A stretch of 64,000 nucleotides of DNA from Streptomyces hygroscopicus (GTDB lineage: Bacteria; Actinomycetota; Actinomycetes; Streptomycetales; Streptomycetaceae). A program made the translations under genes and the position numbers. The notes below the pieces were generated by a model. The model saw nothing but the letters and a program-made list of their open reading frames with translations, was not told the origin of the DNA and did no database searches. Shown piece by piece: positions 1 through 8,778 of this stretch; position 1 is the first letter of the stretch; the number at the start of each line of letters is the position of its first letter. Where the stretch lies: positions 1,674,001-1,738,000 of the forward strand of contig CP018627.1 of NCBI GenBank assembly GCA_002021875.1, read 5' to 3'.

Positions 1-72
1 GCGGCGGGCCTCGGCGACGCCAGACCCCGCCCAGCTCTCCGCCGGGCCGCCTCGGCTCTCCGTCCGGCGGGG

Positions 73-1188
73 TCAGGGCTCCATCCGGTGGCGTTCGAGG
101 ACGACCAGGGCGGCGTCATCGCCCTGGTGGCCGCCTGTGTGGGAGAGCAGATCGCGGTGCACTCGGTCGACGAGGTGCTGGGGTCCGGCGCCGTTCCATC
201 CGGGGAGCCGTTCGGCGAGCGGATAGAAGGTGCCCTCGCTGTTGCGCGCCTCGATGACCCCGTCGGTGTAGAGCAGCAACTGATCGCCCTCGCCGAAGGG
301 GAAGACCTCGCTGTGGTACCGGTCGGCCACCAGATGGCCGAGGCCCAGCGGCAGGGCGGGCGCATGGCCCTCCAGCGTCTTCACACCCGAGTCGCGCAGC
401 ACGATCGGCGGTGGATGTCCGCAGTTGACGAGGCGGACCACCGGCTGGTCGTCGGGGATCTCCAGCACGGCGGCGGTGACGAACGACTCCCCCGCCCCGG
501 GCGCCTTGTCGGGGGGTTCGGTCCGCTCGGCGGACAGGGCGGTGTCCAAGTGGGCCGCCAGATCGGTCAGGGGTACGGGCCAGTGGGCCATCGCGCGGAA
601 GGCACCGAGCACCAGGGAGGCGTCCGCGACGGCGGTCAGCCCGCTGCCCCGGACATCGCCGATGATCAGGCGGGTGGTGTTCGAGGTGCGCGCCGCCGCG
701 TACAGATCACCGCCGATCTCCGCCCCCGGCTCGGCCGCGAGGTAGACCGAGGCGATCAGCAGCGGGCCGACCCGGACGGGAAGCGGACGCAACAGGACCC
801 GCTGCGCCACATCGGCCACCGCCCGCACCCGGTTCAGCTCGCGCATATGCCGGTCGAGGACCGCGCGGAACAGCACGATCATCGCCGAGACCAGGGCCAG
901 GGTGATCACCTCGGTCAGGCGGCTGGGATGGCCGAGGAGGCCCTCCGAGGCGTTCACCGCGATCTGTGCGGCGACGGCCAGGAGCCCGACGCACGCGGTG
1001 AGCAGGGGGCCGGCGAACGAGGCGGTCATGGCGGGGGCCGCGATCAGCAGCGGGCTGAGCCGGACGCTCGCCGGGGACAGCACATCGCCGAGCGTGATCA
1101 GCCCGATGAGCAGCAGGGGGATCACGACCAGGACGCGGGCACGCCATCTTGGCCGACGCAGATCCGAGTAACCCTGCCGTATGTGCAC
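73..1188 (-). CDS. Membrane-anchored PP2C-type (SpoIIE-like) serine/threonine phosphatase
   Basis: A 371-residue protein with an N-terminal membrane region (about residues 18-112, roughly four hydrophobic helices) followed by a SpoIIE/PP2C phosphatase domain (about 145-365). Visible PP2C signatures are EIGGDLY near the domain start, GDVRGSG in the middle and LLYTDGVIEAR near the end; these acidic residues bind the catalytic Mn/Mg ions in the family. It probably dephosphorylates anti-anti-sigma-type partners at the membrane, but no partner gene is adjacent. The start is a GTG at 1188 with only a weak ribosome site. It is divergent from the ECF41 sigma gene, with a 198-bp spacer. The family call is secure; the substrate is unknown. 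Confidence 0.9.
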   Translation of the reverse strand: MHIRQGYSDLRRPRWRARVLVVIPLLLIGLITLGDVLSPASVRLSPLLIAAPAMTASFAGPLLTACVGLLAVAAQIAVNASEGLLGHPSRLTEVITLALVSAMIVLFRAVLDRHMRELNRVRAVADVAQRVLLRPLPVRVGPLLIASVYLAAEPGAEIGGDLYAAARTSNTTRLIIGDVRGSGLTAVADASLVLGAFRAMAHWPVPLTDLAAHLDTALSAERTEPPDKAPGAGESFVTAAVLEIPDDQPVVRLVNCGHPPPIVLRDSGVKTLEGHAPALPLGLGHLVADRYHSEVFPFGEGDQLLLYTDGVIEARNSEGTFYPLAERLPGWNGAGPQHLVDRVHRDLLSHTGGHQGDDAALVVLERHRMEP

Positions 1189-1386
1189 ATCTACTGCTTA
1201 CGCCTGCCCTTGCCCCCGCGCCAGCCCCGCCCCGCCCGCCAGGGCACAACGTTCCACCGGAAGGGGCCCGGACCTCCCACGAGGCCGCGGCCTCGCCAGG
1301 GAGACCGCCGCCGCGCCCGGGAGGCGGCTGTCACACTTCCGGCCGCCATCTCGTCCTCCCTCTCAGGCCGACGAGAGGATCAGGAC

Positions 1387-2259
1387 ATGGCAGAGCTGAC
1401 CGACTTCGAACAGCAGCGCGACCGGCTGTGGGCCGTCGCCTATCGCATCACCGGCTCGGTCGCCGACGCCGATGACGCGGTGCAGGAGACCTGGCTGCGC
1501 TGGCAGGCGCTGCCCGCGGACGAGGTCGCCGACCCCCGCGCGTATCTGACCACCGTCATCAGCCGGATCTGCTACGACCTGCTGGGTTCGGCGCGGGTGC
1601 GGCGCGAGGCGTACGTCGGCCCCTGGCTGCCCGAGCCGGTGGTGGCGACCGGCGGTCCTGAGGACCGGGTGACGCTCGACGAGTCGGTGGGGCTGGCGCT
1701 GCTCACCGTGCTGGAGCGGCTGACCCCGGCGGAGCGGACCGCTTTCATCCTGCACGATGTCTTCTCGGTGCCGTTCCCCGAGATCGCCGAGGTCGTGGGC
1801 CGCAGCCCGGAGTCCGTACGGCAGCTGGCCTCCCGGGCACGCAAGCGGGTCCGGGAGGAGGCGCCGCGGCGCTCGGTGGACCGCGGGGAGCACCGGCGGG
1901 CCGTGGACGCGTTTCTCCAGGCGGTCCTGGGCGGTGACATGGACGGGCTGCTGGAGATCCTGGACCCGGACGTCGTCTGGCGTTCGGACGGTGGCGGCAA
2001 GGTGGCGGCGGCCCGGGTCCCGGTGCTGGGCAACGAGAAGGTGGCCCGCTTCGCCCAGGGTCTCGCCCGGGGCTTCGACCCGGCCACGATGGTGGTGCAC
2101 CGTTGCGCGGTCAACGACGCCCCGGGCCTGGTCATCGCCGACCACACGGCCGGCCAGGCCGTGGTCTTCGCGTTCTCCGTGCACCAGGGTCTGATCACCG
2201 AGATCGACGTGGTCGTCAACCCCGACAAGCTCCGCCATCTCGACCTGCCGAACCTGTGA
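1387..2259 (+). CDS. sigJ: ECF41-family RNA polymerase sigma factor (SigJ-like) with C-terminal SnoaL-like domain
   Basis: A 290-residue sigma factor. Region 2 lies at about residues 8-75 and region 4 at about 105-160 (PEIAEVVGRSPESVRQLASRAR, helix-turn-helix). A SnoaL/NTF2-like extension follows (about 175-285). The extension carries the two ECF41 hallmark motifs, DGGGK and NPDKL, which in this family replace a separate anti-sigma factor as the activity switch. ATG at 1387 was chosen because the sigma domain begins there; the frame is open much further upstream but that stretch is low-complexity. ECF41 genes usually sit beside the oxidoreductase or decarboxylase they control, and a flavin oxidoreductase follows 74 bp downstream on the same strand. 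Confidence 0.92.
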   Translation: MAELTDFEQQRDRLWAVAYRITGSVADADDAVQETWLRWQALPADEVADPRAYLTTVISRICYDLLGSARVRREAYVGPWLPEPVVATGGPEDRVTLDESVGLALLTVLERLTPAERTAFILHDVFSVPFPEIAEVVGRSPESVRQLASRARKRVREEAPRRSVDRGEHRRAVDAFLQAVLGGDMDGLLEILDPDVVWRSDGGGKVAAARVPVLGNEKVARFAQGLARGFDPATMVVHRCAVNDAPGLVIADHTAGQAVVFAFSVHQGLITEIDVVVNPDKLRHLDLPNL

Positions 2260-2333
2260 CCGGCATCACCGTCACATCTGGAGCCGCTATGTCGTCCTCC
2301 TCGTGAACACCACCCGAGAAGGAGGCCGCCGGT

Positions 2334-3416
2334 ATGGAGAAGCAGCAGGTCCTGGTACTCGGCGCGGGCTATGCGGGGCTGATGGCCGCTCTGCGGCTGG
2401 CCCCGCACACCCGCGTCACCCTGGTCGATCCGAGCACCGCTTTCACCGAACGCGTCCGGCTGCACGAGCGGGCCGCCGGACGGCCCGACATCACGCATCC
2501 GCTCGACGCGCTGACGCGGCGGGCCGGCATCGTCCACGTGGCCGCCCGCGCCACCCGGATCGACCCGGCCGCCCGGCAGGTCACCACCGACGACGGCCGA
2601 CGGTTTCCGTACGACCGGCTGGTGTACGCGCTCGGCAGCCGCACCCCCGACCCCGGTGAGCGGGCCTACACCCCGGAGACAGCGGCCGAACTGCACAAGC
2701 GGCTGCTGGACGGCCCGGGTGAGCTGACGGTGGTCGGCGGGGGACTCACCGGCATCGAGCTCGCGGCCGAGATCGCCGAGTCCCAGCACACCTGGAAGGT
2801 CCGGCTGATCACGGGCGACGAGGTCGGCACGGGGCTGTCGGCGAAGGGCCGCGCCCATGTCCGGGCGACGCTCACCGGGCTCGGTGTCCGGATCGAGGAG
2901 GGCCGCCGGGTGGCGGGCCCCGAGGACATCGACACCGACGCGGTGGTCTGGGCCACCGCGATGACCGCGAACACCGCCCTGGCCGAGGCCGCCGGGATCA
3001 GCCTTGACCCCACCGGCGGCATCAGCGTCGACGGCGCCCTGCGCTCGGTGTCCCATCCGGAGATCTACGCGGTGGGCGACTCGGCGGCCATGACCACCCC
3101 GGCCGCCGGTGCCCTGCGCATGGCCTGTGCCACCGCGCTCCCGGCCGGTTCGCATGCCGCCTCCTCGATCATCGCCGAGACGCGGGGGCGGCAGCCGGAG
3201 CCGCTGCGCTTCCGGTTTGTGGTGCAGTGCGTGAGCCTGGGCCGCCGGGACGGGCTGATCCAGATGGTGCGGGCGGACGACTCCCCGCGCGAGCGGGTGC
3301 TGCGTGGTGGCCTGGCCGCACGCGCCAAGGAGCGGGTCGTGCGCTCCACGGTCAGCATGCTGCGGCTGGCGGCGCGCCGCCCCGGAGCCGTGCCCCGCAT
3401 CCCCGGGATGAGCTGA
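2334..3416 (+). CDS. NAD(P)/FAD-dependent oxidoreductase (type II NADH dehydrogenase-like)
   Basis: A 360-residue flavoprotein of the pyridine-nucleotide disulfide/NDH-2 class. An N-terminal FAD-binding motif (VLGAGYAGLMAA, about residues 8-19), an NAD-binding motif (VVGGGLTGIELAAE, about 133-146) and the second FAD contact (EIYAVGDSAAM, about 243-253) are all visible. No redox-active CxxC pair is evident, which argues for NDH-2-like or ferredoxin-reductase-like rather than disulfide chemistry. The start is ATG 2334 behind a GAGAAGGAGG site. Position next to an ECF41 factor fits the usual ECF41-target arrangement, so it is probably that sigma factor's target. The stop codon lies inside an 18-bp tandem repeat. 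Confidence 0.88.
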   Translation: MEKQQVLVLGAGYAGLMAALRLAPHTRVTLVDPSTAFTERVRLHERAAGRPDITHPLDALTRRAGIVHVAARATRIDPAARQVTTDDGRRFPYDRLVYALGSRTPDPGERAYTPETAAELHKRLLDGPGELTVVGGGLTGIELAAEIAESQHTWKVRLITGDEVGTGLSAKGRAHVRATLTGLGVRIEEGRRVAGPEDIDTDAVVWATAMTANTALAEAAGISLDPTGGISVDGALRSVSHPEIYAVGDSAAMTTPAAGALRMACATALPAGSHAASSIIAETRGRQPEPLRFRFVVQCVSLGRRDGLIQMVRADDSPRERVLRGGLAARAKERVVRSTVSMLRLAARRPGAVPRIPGMS

Positions 3417-3490
3417 ACCCCTGGGCTGAGTTGAGTCCCCGGGATGAGTTGAATCCCGGGGACGGGCTGAATCCCGGGGACGGGCCGAGG
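3401..3490. repeat. Five-unit 18-bp tandem repeat across the oxidoreductase stop codon
   Basis: Five consecutive 18-nt units start at 3401, 3419, 3437, 3455 and 3473. Unit 1 reads CCCCGGGATGAGCTGAAC, and later units drift from it. The TGA stop of the upstream oxidoreductase (3414-3416) is inside unit 1, so the repeat starts in coding sequence and runs into the spacer toward the convergent aldehyde dehydrogenase. Confidence 0.85.
3435..3463. terminator. Inverted-repeat hairpin between convergent genes
   Basis: An 11-bp perfect stem (GTCCCCGGGAT at 3435-3445 and ATCCCGGGGAC at 3453-3463) with a 7-nt loop. It sits between two convergent genes, so it may end transcription from both sides. It is formed by neighbouring units of the 18-bp tandem repeat. 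There is no U-tract, as is common in Streptomyces. Confidence 0.5.
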
Positions 3491-3503
3491 GGCCGCCCAG
3501 CCG

Positions 3504-4964
3504 CTAGAAGGGGTAGTGCGCGTGCTGGGTGGCGAGGGTGATCCACCGGGTGTCGCTGAACGCCTCGATGCCCCAGCGGCCACCGAACCGCCCGTAGCCC
3601 GAGTGCTTGATGCCACCGAACGGGGCCTGTGGCTCGTCCGCCACCGACTGGTCGTTGATGTGCACGATGCCGGTCCGGATACGGCGGGCGACCTTGAGCC
3701 CATGGGTCCCGTTCTCGGTGATGATGCCGCAGGTCAGGCCGTGGTCGGTGGCGTTGGCCAGGGCCACGGCCCGATCGTCGTCGGCGAAGGTGGCGACCAC
3801 GCAGACCGGCCCGAACGCCTCGGCGTGGTGGATGTCCATGTCCGGGGTGACACCGCTGAGCACCGTCGCCGGGTGGACCGCGCCGTCCGGTTCGCCACCG
3901 CCGGTGAGCACCGTGGCGCCCTTGTCCACCGCGTCCTTCACCAGGGCCGCCACCCGGCGCGCCGAGGTGGTCGCGACCAGCGGGCCGACCACGGTGGACG
4001 GGTCGGCCGGGTCGCCGCACGGCAGGGCGGCCACCTTGGCGGCGAATTTCGCGGTGAACTCCTCGGCGAGGCTCTCGTGGACGAGTATCCGGTCGCCCGA
4101 CATGCAGATCTGACCGGAGTTCATGAACACGCCGAAGGTGGCGGCGTCCACCGCGTGGTCCACATCGGCGTCGTCCAGGACGATGATGGCGTTCTTGCCA
4201 CCCAGCTCCAGCACGGCCGGCTTGAGGTGCTGCGCGGCCAGTGAGCCGATGGCCCTGCCGACTCCGGTGGAGCCGGTGAAGTTGACGATCCGTACGCGGG
4301 GATCGGTGATGAGCGCCTCGGCCACCTCGGCGGCGTCCTCTCGGGCGTTGGTGACCACGTTGAGCACCCCGTCGGGCAGCCCGGCGTCGCGCAGCACATC
4401 GGCGACGAAGAGCCCGCAGGCGAGCGGGGCGTCCTCGCTGGGCTTCAGTACGACCGTATTGCCTGCCGCCAGGGGCGCCGCGACGGCGCGGACACCGAGG
4501 ATGACCGGCGCGTTCCAGGGGGCGAAGGCCGCGACGACACCGGCCGGTTCGCGGACGGCGAGGCCGAGCGCGCCCGTCTCCTGGGCGGTGAGCACTTCAC
4601 CGCGCGGGGCGGTGATCGCGGCGGCGGCCTCGCGGAGGATGGCCGCGGCCAGGCCCACGTTGAAGTGCGCCCAGGGCGCGGTGCCCCCGGTCTCCTGGGC
4701 CATGATCTCCGCGGCCCGGTCGGCGCGCGACTCCAGCAGGTCCGCCGCGGTCAGGAAGATCCTACGGCGCTCGAACGGGGCCAGCTCGGCCCAGGCCGGG
4801 AAGGCGGCGTCGGCGGCGGCCACCGCCCGCGCCACGTCCTCGGCCCCCGCCGCCGCGACGGTGGCGAACACCTCACCGGTGTAGGGGTTGAGGTCCTCGG
4901 CGGTACGCCCCGAGGTGGCCGGGGTGTCCTTGCCATCGATCAACAGGTCGCGGTGAAGGGTCAT
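3504..4964 (-). CDS. Aldehyde dehydrogenase (benzaldehyde/vanillin dehydrogenase-like)
   Basis: A 486-residue NAD(P)-dependent aldehyde dehydrogenase oxidising an aldehyde to its acid. It shows the cofactor region FTGSTGVGRAIG, the general-base Glu in ELGGKNAIIVL, and the catalytic Cys in NSGQICMSGDR; the length is normal. ATG 4964 was preferred over a longer frame because AAAGGA stands 9 nt upstream and the family fold starts there. General resemblance is to aromatic-aldehyde (benzaldehyde/vanillin/salicylaldehyde) dehydrogenases, but substrate cannot be fixed from sequence. A short palindrome lies about 48 bp upstream. The gene separates the fused permease from any ATPase partner it might once have had. 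Confidence 0.88.
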   Translation of the reverse strand: MTLHRDLLIDGKDTPATSGRTAEDLNPYTGEVFATVAAAGAEDVARAVAAADAAFPAWAELAPFERRRIFLTAADLLESRADRAAEIMAQETGGTAPWAHFNVGLAAAILREAAAAITAPRGEVLTAQETGALGLAVREPAGVVAAFAPWNAPVILGVRAVAAPLAAGNTVVLKPSEDAPLACGLFVADVLRDAGLPDGVLNVVTNAREDAAEVAEALITDPRVRIVNFTGSTGVGRAIGSLAAQHLKPAVLELGGKNAIIVLDDADVDHAVDAATFGVFMNSGQICMSGDRILVHESLAEEFTAKFAAKVAALPCGDPADPSTVVGPLVATTSARRVAALVKDAVDKGATVLTGGGEPDGAVHPATVLSGVTPDMDIHHAEAFGPVCVVATFADDDRAVALANATDHGLTCGIITENGTHGLKVARRIRTGIVHINDQSVADEPQAPFGGIKHSGYGRFGGRWGIEAFSDTRWITLATQHAHYPF

Positions 4965-5011
4965 GTCGGATGTCCTTTGCGGTCCCTCGCCCCAAGGGCG
5001 TGTTCGCGGAA

Positions 5012-5025
5012 TGAACTTCAGTTCA
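5012..5025. promoter_or_regulatory. Palindrome upstream of the aldehyde dehydrogenase
   Basis: TGAACTTCAGTTCA has perfect 6-bp arms around a 2-nt centre and lies about 48 nt before the dehydrogenase start. Size and place fit an operator for a MarR/TetR-type repressor, but no regulator gene is adjacent. It falls just outside the stop codon of the upstream permease at 5038. Confidence 0.35.
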
Positions 5026-5037
5026 CCATGGCGGATG

Positions 5038-7159
5038 TCAGTCTCCGCCGCGCCCCGGGCCGTCGTCAATGCGGAGGCGGCGGCGGGGCCACCGCACCCC
5101 GCCGGACGCCGTCACCGCCAGAACGCCCAGGAGGGCCAGTGCCGCGGCGGGGGCGAGGACCGTCCACGGGGCGCGCTCGGCGTAGGGGTGGTTCTCGGCC
5201 AGCAGCCGCCCCCACTCCGGGGACGGCGGCTGCGCGCCCAGGCCGAGGAAGCCCAGCGAGGCCAGGGCGAGCGCCACGGCGGGCAGGCGCAGCAGGGCGT
5301 GCCGGACGACCGGAGGCAGGACCGCGGGCAGGACGTGACGGCGCAGCAGATGGCGGCGGGAGGCGCCCAGTGCGCGGGTGGCGGCGAGATGCGTGGCGGC
5401 GCGCTGCTGCCGCAGCAGGGCGGAGGTGTGCGCGGCCAGCGGTGCCCAGGCGACGGCGGCCACGGCGAGCGCGGGGGTGTACGGGCCACGGCCGGCCGCT
5501 CCGGCGACCAGGAGCCCGGCGAGCACGGGCGGCACCGCGTTCACGATCTCGACGAGTCCGCCGGACAGCCGGGGCACCAGGCCGAGCAGCACCCCCGCCA
5601 CCAGCGCGGCGGCGCTCACCGCCACCGCGAGCGCGAGCGTGGACAGCGCGCCGTGCCCCACCCGGGCCAGCAGATCGCGGCCCAGCGCGTCGGTGCCGAA
5701 CGGATGCGCCCAGGACGGGGAGGTGAGCCGGGCGGAGGTGTCCACCGCGAGGGGGTCCCGGAGGGCACCGAGCGCCACGACGGCGAGCAGGAGCGCGCCG
5801 TAGAGCAGCGGAACGGAGCGGGCGGACGGCGCGGACGGCCGGTGGAGCGAGGGCAGCGCCCCGTCGCGCAGCGCGGGCCCGAGCAACAGCCGGGACGCGA
5901 GCCCGGCGAGACCTCCGGCTGCGGCCGCGAGCAGGACGAGGACGAGGGTGCCCGCCTGAAGCATCGGCAGGTCCTGGGCGATGGCCGCCTGCAGGGTGAG
6001 CCGGCCGAGCCCGGGGATGTCGAAGACCTGCTCGACGGCGACCGCCCCGCCGGTGAGCCCGACCACGAACAGCCCGATGTTCGGCAGCACTCCGGGCACG
6101 GCACGCCGCAGCGCGTGGCGGGCGATCCGCCCGGCGGGCAGCCCGCGCGCGGCGGCGGCCCGGGCCCAGGGCTCGGCGAACGCGCCGGGCAGGGCGTCGT
6201 CCAGGACGCGGCCCAGCAGGGCGCCCGCGGGCAGGCCGAGGGCGAGCGAGGGCAGCACCATCCACCGGGGCTCGTACCAGCCGACCGCGGGCAGCCAGCC
6301 GAGCCGCACCCCGACCACGGCGGCCAGCACGGACGCCAGCAGGAACTCGGGCAGCGCGGCGAACAGCGCGCCACCACTTCCCGCACCGGCCCCGCGCCGG
6401 GCTGCCCGCCGCCTGGGGCCCTTCTGGCGGATCTCCGCGGCGTCGCGACGCCCGGCATGCCCTCTCGCCGCACCGCGCGAAAACCCAAGCAGCTCCGCTA
6501 CGAGGGCCTCCGCGCGGCACGCCGAGAGCACGCACCGGACGCCGCTCCTTCGCCCACGCAGATCCGTCAGAAGGACCCTGGGCCCGAGCCACAGCGTGCG
6601 CCCGCACACCGCGCCCGCGGTGACCGCCGCGACCACCAGCGCCCCGCCCATGAGCAGCAGCGAGACGCCGAGCGCCTCGGCGACCGAGGGGGCCACGGCC
6701 GTCCCCGAGATCCAGGACCGGCCCGCGTCGCCGTGCGGCAGTCCGGCGAGCCACCGGCCGAGCAGCTCCAACGGACCGGCGTCGAGGCCGAGTTGGGAGC
6801 GCAGGGACTCCAGGAGCTCGGGGCTGGGCTCGCGGTCGGCCTCGCGCGCCTTGAGGACGGTGCGGGCGGGGTCGGTGCGGGACAGCCAGGGCAGCAGTCC
6901 GATGCCGCACAGCAGCGCCCCCGCGAGCGCGAGGCGCCACAGCGCGCTCAGGCCGGTGGACCACCCGGCGCTCAGGCGGGTGAACCGCGCCGTGCTCGGC
7001 CCGGTGAACCGCCCGGCGCCCAGCCCGGTGGACCGCCCGCCCCGCGCTCGGCCCGATCGACCGCCCCGCGCTCGGCCCGATCGACCGCCCCGCGCTCGGC
7101 CCGATCGACCGCCCCGCGCTCGGCCCGGTGGACCGCGCCCTGGTCCGCGCGCCGCTCAA
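5038..7159 (-). CDS. Fused DppB-DppC-type ABC permease; start region frame-broken and coding region carries an insertion
   Basis: The two permeases of a peptide/nickel/opine-type importer are joined in one chain. The first half has the DppB order (ELLGRW start, WLPAVGWYEP, VPGVLPNIGLFVVGLTGGAVAVEQVFDIPGLG); the second has the DppC order (HPFGTDALGRDLLARV, then the EAA-like loop ATRALGASRRHLLRRHVLP). The open frame with a recognised start is only 5038-6771 (TTG, 577 residues). However, clear first-helix and DppB-like sequence continues upstream to about 6950 with no ATG, GTG or TTG in frame. A TTG at 7159 overlaps the receptor gene's TGA and would be the coupled start, but is out of frame because of 4 extra nt at about 7033-7036 in a 24-bp repeat. 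About 58 residues near 6412-6585 look like an in-frame insertion. No ATPase subunit gene is adjacent. It may be non-functional. Confidence 0.7.
6412..6585. mobile_element. Putative MITE-like insertion inside the fused permease
   Basis: A segment of about 174 bp bounded by imperfect terminal inverted repeats. The left end reads CCCTTCTGGCGGATCT (6420-6435). The reverse complement of the right end reads TCCTTCTGACGGATCT (from 6561-6576). Weaker matching continues outward for about 8 bp. The encoded stretch (SACRAEALVAELLGF, RRDAAEIRQKGPRR) has no membrane character. It interrupts the DppB half exactly where homologues run straight from one helix to the next. It has no stop in the host frame and appears to be a multiple of 3. 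No transposase is encoded, so it would be non-autonomous. No target duplication could be made out. Confidence 0.5.
6955..7138. repeat. Eight-unit 24-bp tandem repeat with one 28-nt unit
   Basis: Units begin at 6955, 6979, 7003, 7027, 7055, 7079, 7103 and 7127. All are 24 nt apart except the 7027 unit, which is 28 nt. Three units (from 7052 to 7123, by the CCCGATCGACC start) are identical. On the minus strand they encode an octapeptide of the type S-T/I-G-P-S-A-G-R. The octapeptide reads in the frame of the TTG at 7159 up to the 28-nt unit, and in the permease frame after it, so the 4 extra nt look like a frameshift within the array. Confidence 0.85.
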
Positions 7160-8727
7160 CGCCGCGTACCGGTGCCGACGAGCGTGCGCTCGTACGGATC
7201 GAGGATCACACCCCGCACCGAGGCGCCGACGCCGTGGATGATCCGCTGATGGACCAGCGGGACGACCCCGTCCGTGCGCAGCACGGCGGTCTGCGCGGCC
7301 AGGGCGGCGCGATGGCGCGCGGCGTCGTCGGCGCGGGACCCGGCCTCGGCGACCGCGCGGTCCACGGCCTTGTCGCACACCCGGGCCAGGTTGTAGCCGC
7401 CGTCGCAGGTGAAGTCGTCGGCGAGATAGGAGACCGGGTCGCCGGTGTCGAGCATGGTGTTACGGGCGGCCACCACGGCGTCGAACTTCCCGGCCAGGGC
7501 GTCGCCTTCGAGCCGGGAGTACTCCCGCACCTCCAGCTGCACACTGAACCCGGCCTCGCGCAGCTGCTGTTGCAGCACCTGGGCGACCTCGGGCAGCTCG
7601 GGCCGGTTGTCGTAGGTGGCGAGGGTGAGCGCGGTGTTCCCGGCGCGCTTGGCGGCGGGGCGGCCGGACGGCCGGGGGCGCTCATCCGCGGCCCAGGTGA
7701 GGGCCGGGCCGAACAGGCCGCGGCCGGTGTCGGCATGCCCCTCGTACACGTCCTCGGCGAGGGCGGCGGCGTCGACGGCCTCGCGGGCTGCGGCGCGGAC
7801 GGCGGGGTCGGCGAAGGGGCCGGAGCGGGTGTTGAGGAAGAGGGCGGTGGTGCGGGCGGTGGGCACCTCGCGGACGGTCGGCTGGTCGAGGGTGGCCGCC
7901 TGGGAGACCGGGACCGCCTCGGCCATGTCCACCTCGCCGCTGCGCAGCGCGTTGGTGCGGGCCGTGCCGTCGGCTATGAAGCGGACATCGAGACCGGAGG
8001 CGTGGGCGAGGCCGCCCCAGTAGTCGTCGAAACGGTGGAGGGTGGCGCGGATGGCGCCGCCCGTCCTGGCCAGGGTGAAGGGACCGGTGGCGGTGCCGGC
8101 CGGATCGACGGCCGCTGTCCCGTCCGCCGCGTCCGAACGCGCCTTCGCCGAACCGGACTCATCCGTACCGGCCGTCCTCGTACCGGCCTTCGTGCGATAC
8201 GCCTTGGGCGCGAGGATGGCCAGGCTCGGGCTGGACAGTCGCAGCGGCAGAGCGGAGTCGGCGGTGGCGGTGGTGACCCGGACCCGCCGCTCCCCCACCG
8301 CCTCGGCGGTGAGCGTGACCCCGGTGAGCGCGGCGGGCCCGGGATCGGCGTGGGTGGCATGGGTGAGGGCACCCGCCACCGCCTCCGGGGTGACTTCGGT
8401 GCCGTCCTGGAACCGCGCCTCGCGCAGGGTGAACACCCAGCCGCCGCCGCTCTCCCGCGCCCAGGACTCGGCGAGGGCGGGCACCGCGCCGCCGTTGCCG
8501 TCCAGCCGGGTCAGCCCCTCGGTGACCCCGAGCCGGCTGAGCAGGGTGGCGTCGGCGCCGTACGGGGAGAAGCGCTCGGCGGGCGGGAAGGCCATCGCGA
8601 CCCGGAGGCGTCCGCCGCCCGCACCGGCCCCGGCGTCGTACGGCGAACCGTCACGGGCCGCGAAACACCCGGCGAGCAGCGGGACGAGCAGCAGCGCGGC
8701 GGCCCACCGGCGGCGGACAGAGTGCAT
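7156..8727 (-). CDS. ABC transporter substrate-binding lipoprotein, family 5 (peptide/nickel/opine type)
   Basis: A 523-residue extracellular receptor. It has a short basic N-terminus and hydrophobic helix ending in the lipobox LLAGC (Cys about residue 21), so it should be lipid-anchored. The mature part has the SBP_bac_5 layout (ERFSPYGADATLLSRLGVTEGLTRLDGNG near the start; DAVVAARNTMLDTGDPVSYL and GGYNLARVCDKAVD near the end). It binds a peptide, nickel complex or metallophore in the family. The downstream permease start overlaps its stop (TTGA). A Zur-like box 52 nt upstream suggests control by zinc status, as for the staphylococcal staphylopine importer, which uses the same protein family; this link is inference. 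Confidence 0.85.
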   Translation of the reverse strand: MHSVRRRWAAALLLVPLLAGCFAARDGSPYDAGAGAGGGRLRVAMAFPPAERFSPYGADATLLSRLGVTEGLTRLDGNGGAVPALAESWARESGGGWVFTLREARFQDGTEVTPEAVAGALTHATHADPGPAALTGVTLTAEAVGERRVRVTTATADSALPLRLSSPSLAILAPKAYRTKAGTRTAGTDESGSAKARSDAADGTAAVDPAGTATGPFTLARTGGAIRATLHRFDDYWGGLAHASGLDVRFIADGTARTNALRSGEVDMAEAVPVSQAATLDQPTVREVPTARTTALFLNTRSGPFADPAVRAAAREAVDAAALAEDVYEGHADTGRGLFGPALTWAADERPRPSGRPAAKRAGNTALTLATYDNRPELPEVAQVLQQQLREAGFSVQLEVREYSRLEGDALAGKFDAVVAARNTMLDTGDPVSYLADDFTCDGGYNLARVCDKAVDRAVAEAGSRADDAARHRAALAAQTAVLRTDGVVPLVHQRIIHGVGASVRGVILDPYERTLVGTGTRR

Positions 8728-8778
8728 GGGCGTGGTTCTCCAGGGGCTGCGCGGGGACGGCGAAACACCAACGCTAGA

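Noticed and set aside
1..72. A gene or terminator at the window edge
   Set aside because: Only 72 GC-rich bases with no convincing hairpin or coding signal; nothing can be supported.
4965..5069. A longer N-terminus for the aldehyde dehydrogenase (to 5069)
   Set aside because: It would overlap the permease stop region and has no family similarity; AAAGGA fits the ATG at 4964.
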